From Mycolicibacterium grossiae (GTDB lineage: Bacteria; Actinomycetota; Actinomycetes; Mycobacteriales; Mycobacteriaceae), in NCBI RefSeq assembly GCF_008329645.1, contig NZ_CP043475.1, positions 1 through 43,679 on the forward strand: DNA of 43,679 bases. The letters are read 5' to 3'. The notes beneath the pieces are model-generated. The model was not told the DNA's origin. It saw only the letters and a program-made list of their open reading frames with translations, and did no database searches. Position 1 is the stretch's first letter, and the number at the start of each line of letters is the position of its first letter. This document shows, piece after piece, positions 41,402 to 43,679 of this stretch. Made by a program: the position numbers and the translations under genes.

Positions 41402-43679
41402 GAGAAAGCGGGCCTCCTTCGATGGAGCAACTGGCGTCAGACACCAGCAGCTTCGAGGGAGGCCCGCCCTTCTCGGCGGAGCCACACGGGTGGGGAATTT
41501 CGATGAGCGTCAGTGGGGAAATTCAGTGAGCGCGGTCACTGAAGGGCGTGCGCAGCAGTGTGTTTGGCGCCGCGCCGGGCCACATGCATGTCGGTGTGGG
41601 GGGCGCTGTGTTCGTGGTCAGCTTCGCCGCTGGCTCGGGTGTAGAGGTAGGCGTGGTTGGTCTGGCGGCCGCGGCTGAGCCCGACGTAGGCCTGGGTGCG
41701 GGAGGCGGTCTCGCCGAGCACGGTATGGGCGGTGTCAACGGTGACACCTTGAGCGGCGTGCACGGTGACCGCATATCCAAGGTGGACATGCTGGCGCAGA
41801 TAGTCACCCTCGAACAGGACGCGGGCTTTGTCGGTGAGCCGTTCAGCAGCGACACGGTTGGTGGTTTCGTCGACGCCGGCCACCCGCCACCGGTTGCCGT
41901 TGCGCACCTGATCCACCGCCTGGCCCTCACGGTGGTGGGGGCCGGGGTGCACGGTGATGGTGGGGTCGTTGTCGCGGCTGACGATGATGTCACCGACCCG
42001 CACCGTCTGGTCGCGGGCCACCTGCGCAGCGGGTCCCTGAGTGCTGAGGGTGTCGTGGAGGCGCTGGTTGAGGGCATCAGCGATGTCCCAGGTATCGCAG
42101 ACGAGCAGGGTGTTCTTTCCGGCGGCGCGGTCGTCGAGGTAGGCCGCGAGTGCGTCGGCGGCCATGCTGACCTGATCGCCGGTGTGCAGACGGTCGTGGC
42201 TGCGGTACCAGCCGACTGCTCTGCGGAGTCGGTTGCCGCGCCCGTTGCGGATCGCTAGCGAGGCGTCGCGTTCGGCCGGATCGCGCATGCGCCACACCTG
42301 CGAGAGGCGCTGAGTCCAGGGCAGCTCGGTGCACAGTTGGTCGAACATGCCGCCGCGGGCTTTGACCGGGGCAAGCTGGTAGGGGTCCCCGACCAGCACG
42401 GTTTTCGCCCGGGCGGCGGTGGTGGCCTCCAACAGTTGGCCCAGCTTGGGGGTGGCCACCATGGAGGCTTCATCGACGACCACCACGGTGCGCTGATCGA
42501 GTTGCAGGGTGCCGTTGTCGAGCTGGTGCAGCGCTTTGTCGAGGGTCATCCCGTGATCGCCGGCACCGTCAGCGAGTGCTTGGTCGACCGCCGTCCCGGT
42601 GGGAGCGAGGACCAGCACCTCTTTGTGGACTCGGTGGGCGGCGGCGCGCAGGGCTTGCAGGGAGTGCGTTTTCCCCGCACCCGCGGGTGCGGACAGCGGA
42701 TTGACCAACCACTGCGACATGCCGATCGCGGTCACCGCGCGCGCCTGATCCGGTGACAGCGCGGCCAGGTCGCTCGAGCGCACACCCAGGCGCGCACGCG
42801 CATCGGTGACACCCGCGGCCTCGAGGACGCGCATCTCCTCCTTGAGGATCGCGGTCAGCGTGTATTTCTCGTGTCCTTCGCGCTCATGTGCGGCGCGCGG
42901 TGCGCTCACCCGCAGGCCGATGCGCGCGGCGAGGTCCTCGATGCGCGCCCGCACATCCCGGCCCTCACCAGGATCTTCGTCATACGGCATGACCGCGCCG
43001 ATCAGCTCGACGACATCGGCGCGCGTGAACGCGGCCTTATCGATGTGCGCTAGCGCGGCAGCGATACGCGCCCGCCCGGGGATGCGCGCTTGTGCGCGCC
43101 GCTCAGCGCGCGCGGCGAAGTGCGCATCGCGGTCCAAGTCCAGACCGCGCGCATCAGCGCGCCACGTTGCTTTGAGTTCTTCCCAGGCGAGCTGCTCGGG
43201 TTTGGAGGGCCGCGTCGCTTTCTGCGCGGTGGCCAACTGCGCGGCGGTGGGTTCACCGTCGACGACGACGAGGTTGTCTTTGGCCCATTCCCGCAGTCGG
43301 GTCGACCGCTGCGACCACGCCTTGATGCTCGCCGCGGTGACGCCGGCGATCTCGGCCATGCCGGAATGCTCATCGACGCGCTGCCATTCGAAGCCGCGCT
43401 CGGCGTGCAGCTCGTGACGCAGGGTGGCTTGGTAGATGATCCCGGCGGCCTTGGCTTCGTGATACAGCGACTTGGAGTCGATCGACACCAACCGGCCATC
43501 GGCCCTGGCCTGGCGGTTGGGCACGATGACGTGGGTGTGTAGGTGCGGGTCCCCGCACCGGCTCGTCTCATGCTGGTAGGCGATCGCCACCAGCCCGGGC
43601 AGCCGTTGGAGGTCTTTGTTGCTGGTCAGCGGGTTGTGCACCCGCGTGTAGCCGGCGTGCTCGTGCAGGTAGGTCATCG
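40880..43679. repeat. Unit 3, partial, of the tandem repeat
   Basis: This 2800-base continuation repeats 20446-23245. It holds the 5' part of istA, the IS21 end, and most of the relaxase gene up to the window edge. Confidence 0.97.
41536..43679 (-). CDS. MobF relaxase, partial third copy at window edge
   Basis: Carries about 714 codons, up to the window end, of the gene at 21102-23651. The N-terminal 135 or so residues lie beyond the edge. Confidence 0.92.
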   Translation of the reverse strand, partial: MTYLHEHAGYTRVHNPLTSNKDLQRLPGLVAIAYQHETSRCGDPHLHTHVIVPNRQARADGRLVSIDSKSLYHEAKAAGIIYQATLRHELHAERGFEWQRVDEHSGMAEIAGVTAASIKAWSQRSTRLREWAKDNLVVVDGEPTAAQLATAQKATRPSKPEQLAWEELKATWRADARGLDLDRDAHFAARAERRAQARIPGRARIAAALAHIDKAAFTRADVVELIGAVMPYDEDPGEGRDVRARIEDLAARIGLRVSAPRAAHEREGHEKYTLTAILKEEMRVLEAAGVTDARARLGVRSSDLAALSPDQARAVTAIGMSQWLVNPLSAPAGAGKTHSLQALRAAAHRVHKEVLVLAPTGTAVDQALADGAGDHGMTLDKALHQLDNGTLQLDQRTVVVVDEASMVATPKLGQLLEATTAARAKTVLVGDPYQLAPVKARGGMFDQLCTELPWTQRLSQVWRMRDPAERDASLAIRNGRGNRLRRAVGWYRSHDRLHTGDQVSMAADALAAYLDDRAAGKNTLLVCDTWDIADALNQRLHDTLSTQGPAAQVARDQTVRVGDIIVSRDNDPTITVHPGPHHREGQAVDQVRNGNRWRVAGVDETTNRVAAERLTDKARVLFEGDYLRQHVHLGYAVTVHAAQGVTVDTAHTVLGETASRTQAYVGLSRGRQTNHAYLYTRASGEADHEHSAPHTDMHVARRGAKHTAAHALQ

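Larger units (their letters stand above)
39124..41538 (-). mobile_element. IS21-family element, second complete copy
   Basis: Identical to 18690-21104, with the same CTGA on both sides (39120-39123 and 41539-41542). Confidence 0.95.

Overview
The window is not one linear locus. It is about 2.14 head-to-tail copies of a circular element of roughly 20.43 kb (unit 1 = 1-20445, unit 2 = 20446-40879, unit 3 partial = 40880-43679), best read as a plasmid assembled past its own end. The units differ only by scattered small errors, mostly one-base indels in homopolymers. These are dense at about 3.4-10.8 kb of unit 1 and at 35.2-36.0 kb of unit 2. Genes broken in one unit are usually intact in the other, so one good gene set can be recovered by combining them. 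Full descriptions sit on the better copy and shorter notes on the other.

The host is a high-GC actinobacterium, very probably Mycobacterium or Mycolicibacterium. The reasons are an IS1081-like IS256-family element, a Rv3899c-like (DUF5631-type) Pro/Ala-rich protein, TANNNT -10 boxes placed for leaderless mRNAs, and the overall gene style.

Layout of one unit, in unit-2 coordinates. (1) A MobF relaxase/helicase gene (21102-23651, minus) is cut near its 3' end by an IS21-family element (18690-21104 or 39124-41538); the lost 88-codon tail lies on the far side of the element. (2) An IS1081-like element (23698-25014) lies directly upstream of the relaxase, followed by a hairpin-rich region that may hold oriT. 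(3) A replication module contains a HTH Rep (25603-26721), a probable antisense RNA over the rep leader, and a tandem-duplicated ribbon-helix-helix protein. (4) A 377-bp non-coding stretch carries a 23-bp perfect inverted repeat, followed by a small membrane protein. (5) A parA/RHH partition operon is flanked by palindromes built on ACGTCA/TGACGTAA, and the same motif family flanks an Abi-like HEPN gene. (6) A tight minus-strand operon holds a serine recombinase, an unknown 213-aa protein and an AlbA_2 (Schlafen-type) protein. (7) A metal/thiol region has a CadC-like ArsR sensor divergent from a DsbA-like protein, then a DUF3703 protein, a TlpA-like lipoprotein, CadD, and a decapitated P-type ATPase. 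(8) An IS3 orfA remnant joins the ATPase remnant to a 5'-truncated DUF5631-type gene and its coupled 158-aa partner.

The element therefore looks like a mobilizable (relaxase but no visible T4SS or coupling protein), low-copy, theta-type plasmid with partition, probable Abi-like and AlbA_2 defence genes, and a cadmium resistance block damaged by IS activity. The least explained parts are the recombinase/213-aa/AlbA_2 operon, the HEPN gene set between partition-type sites, and the double-RHH protein with the antisense RNA and large hairpin near rep.
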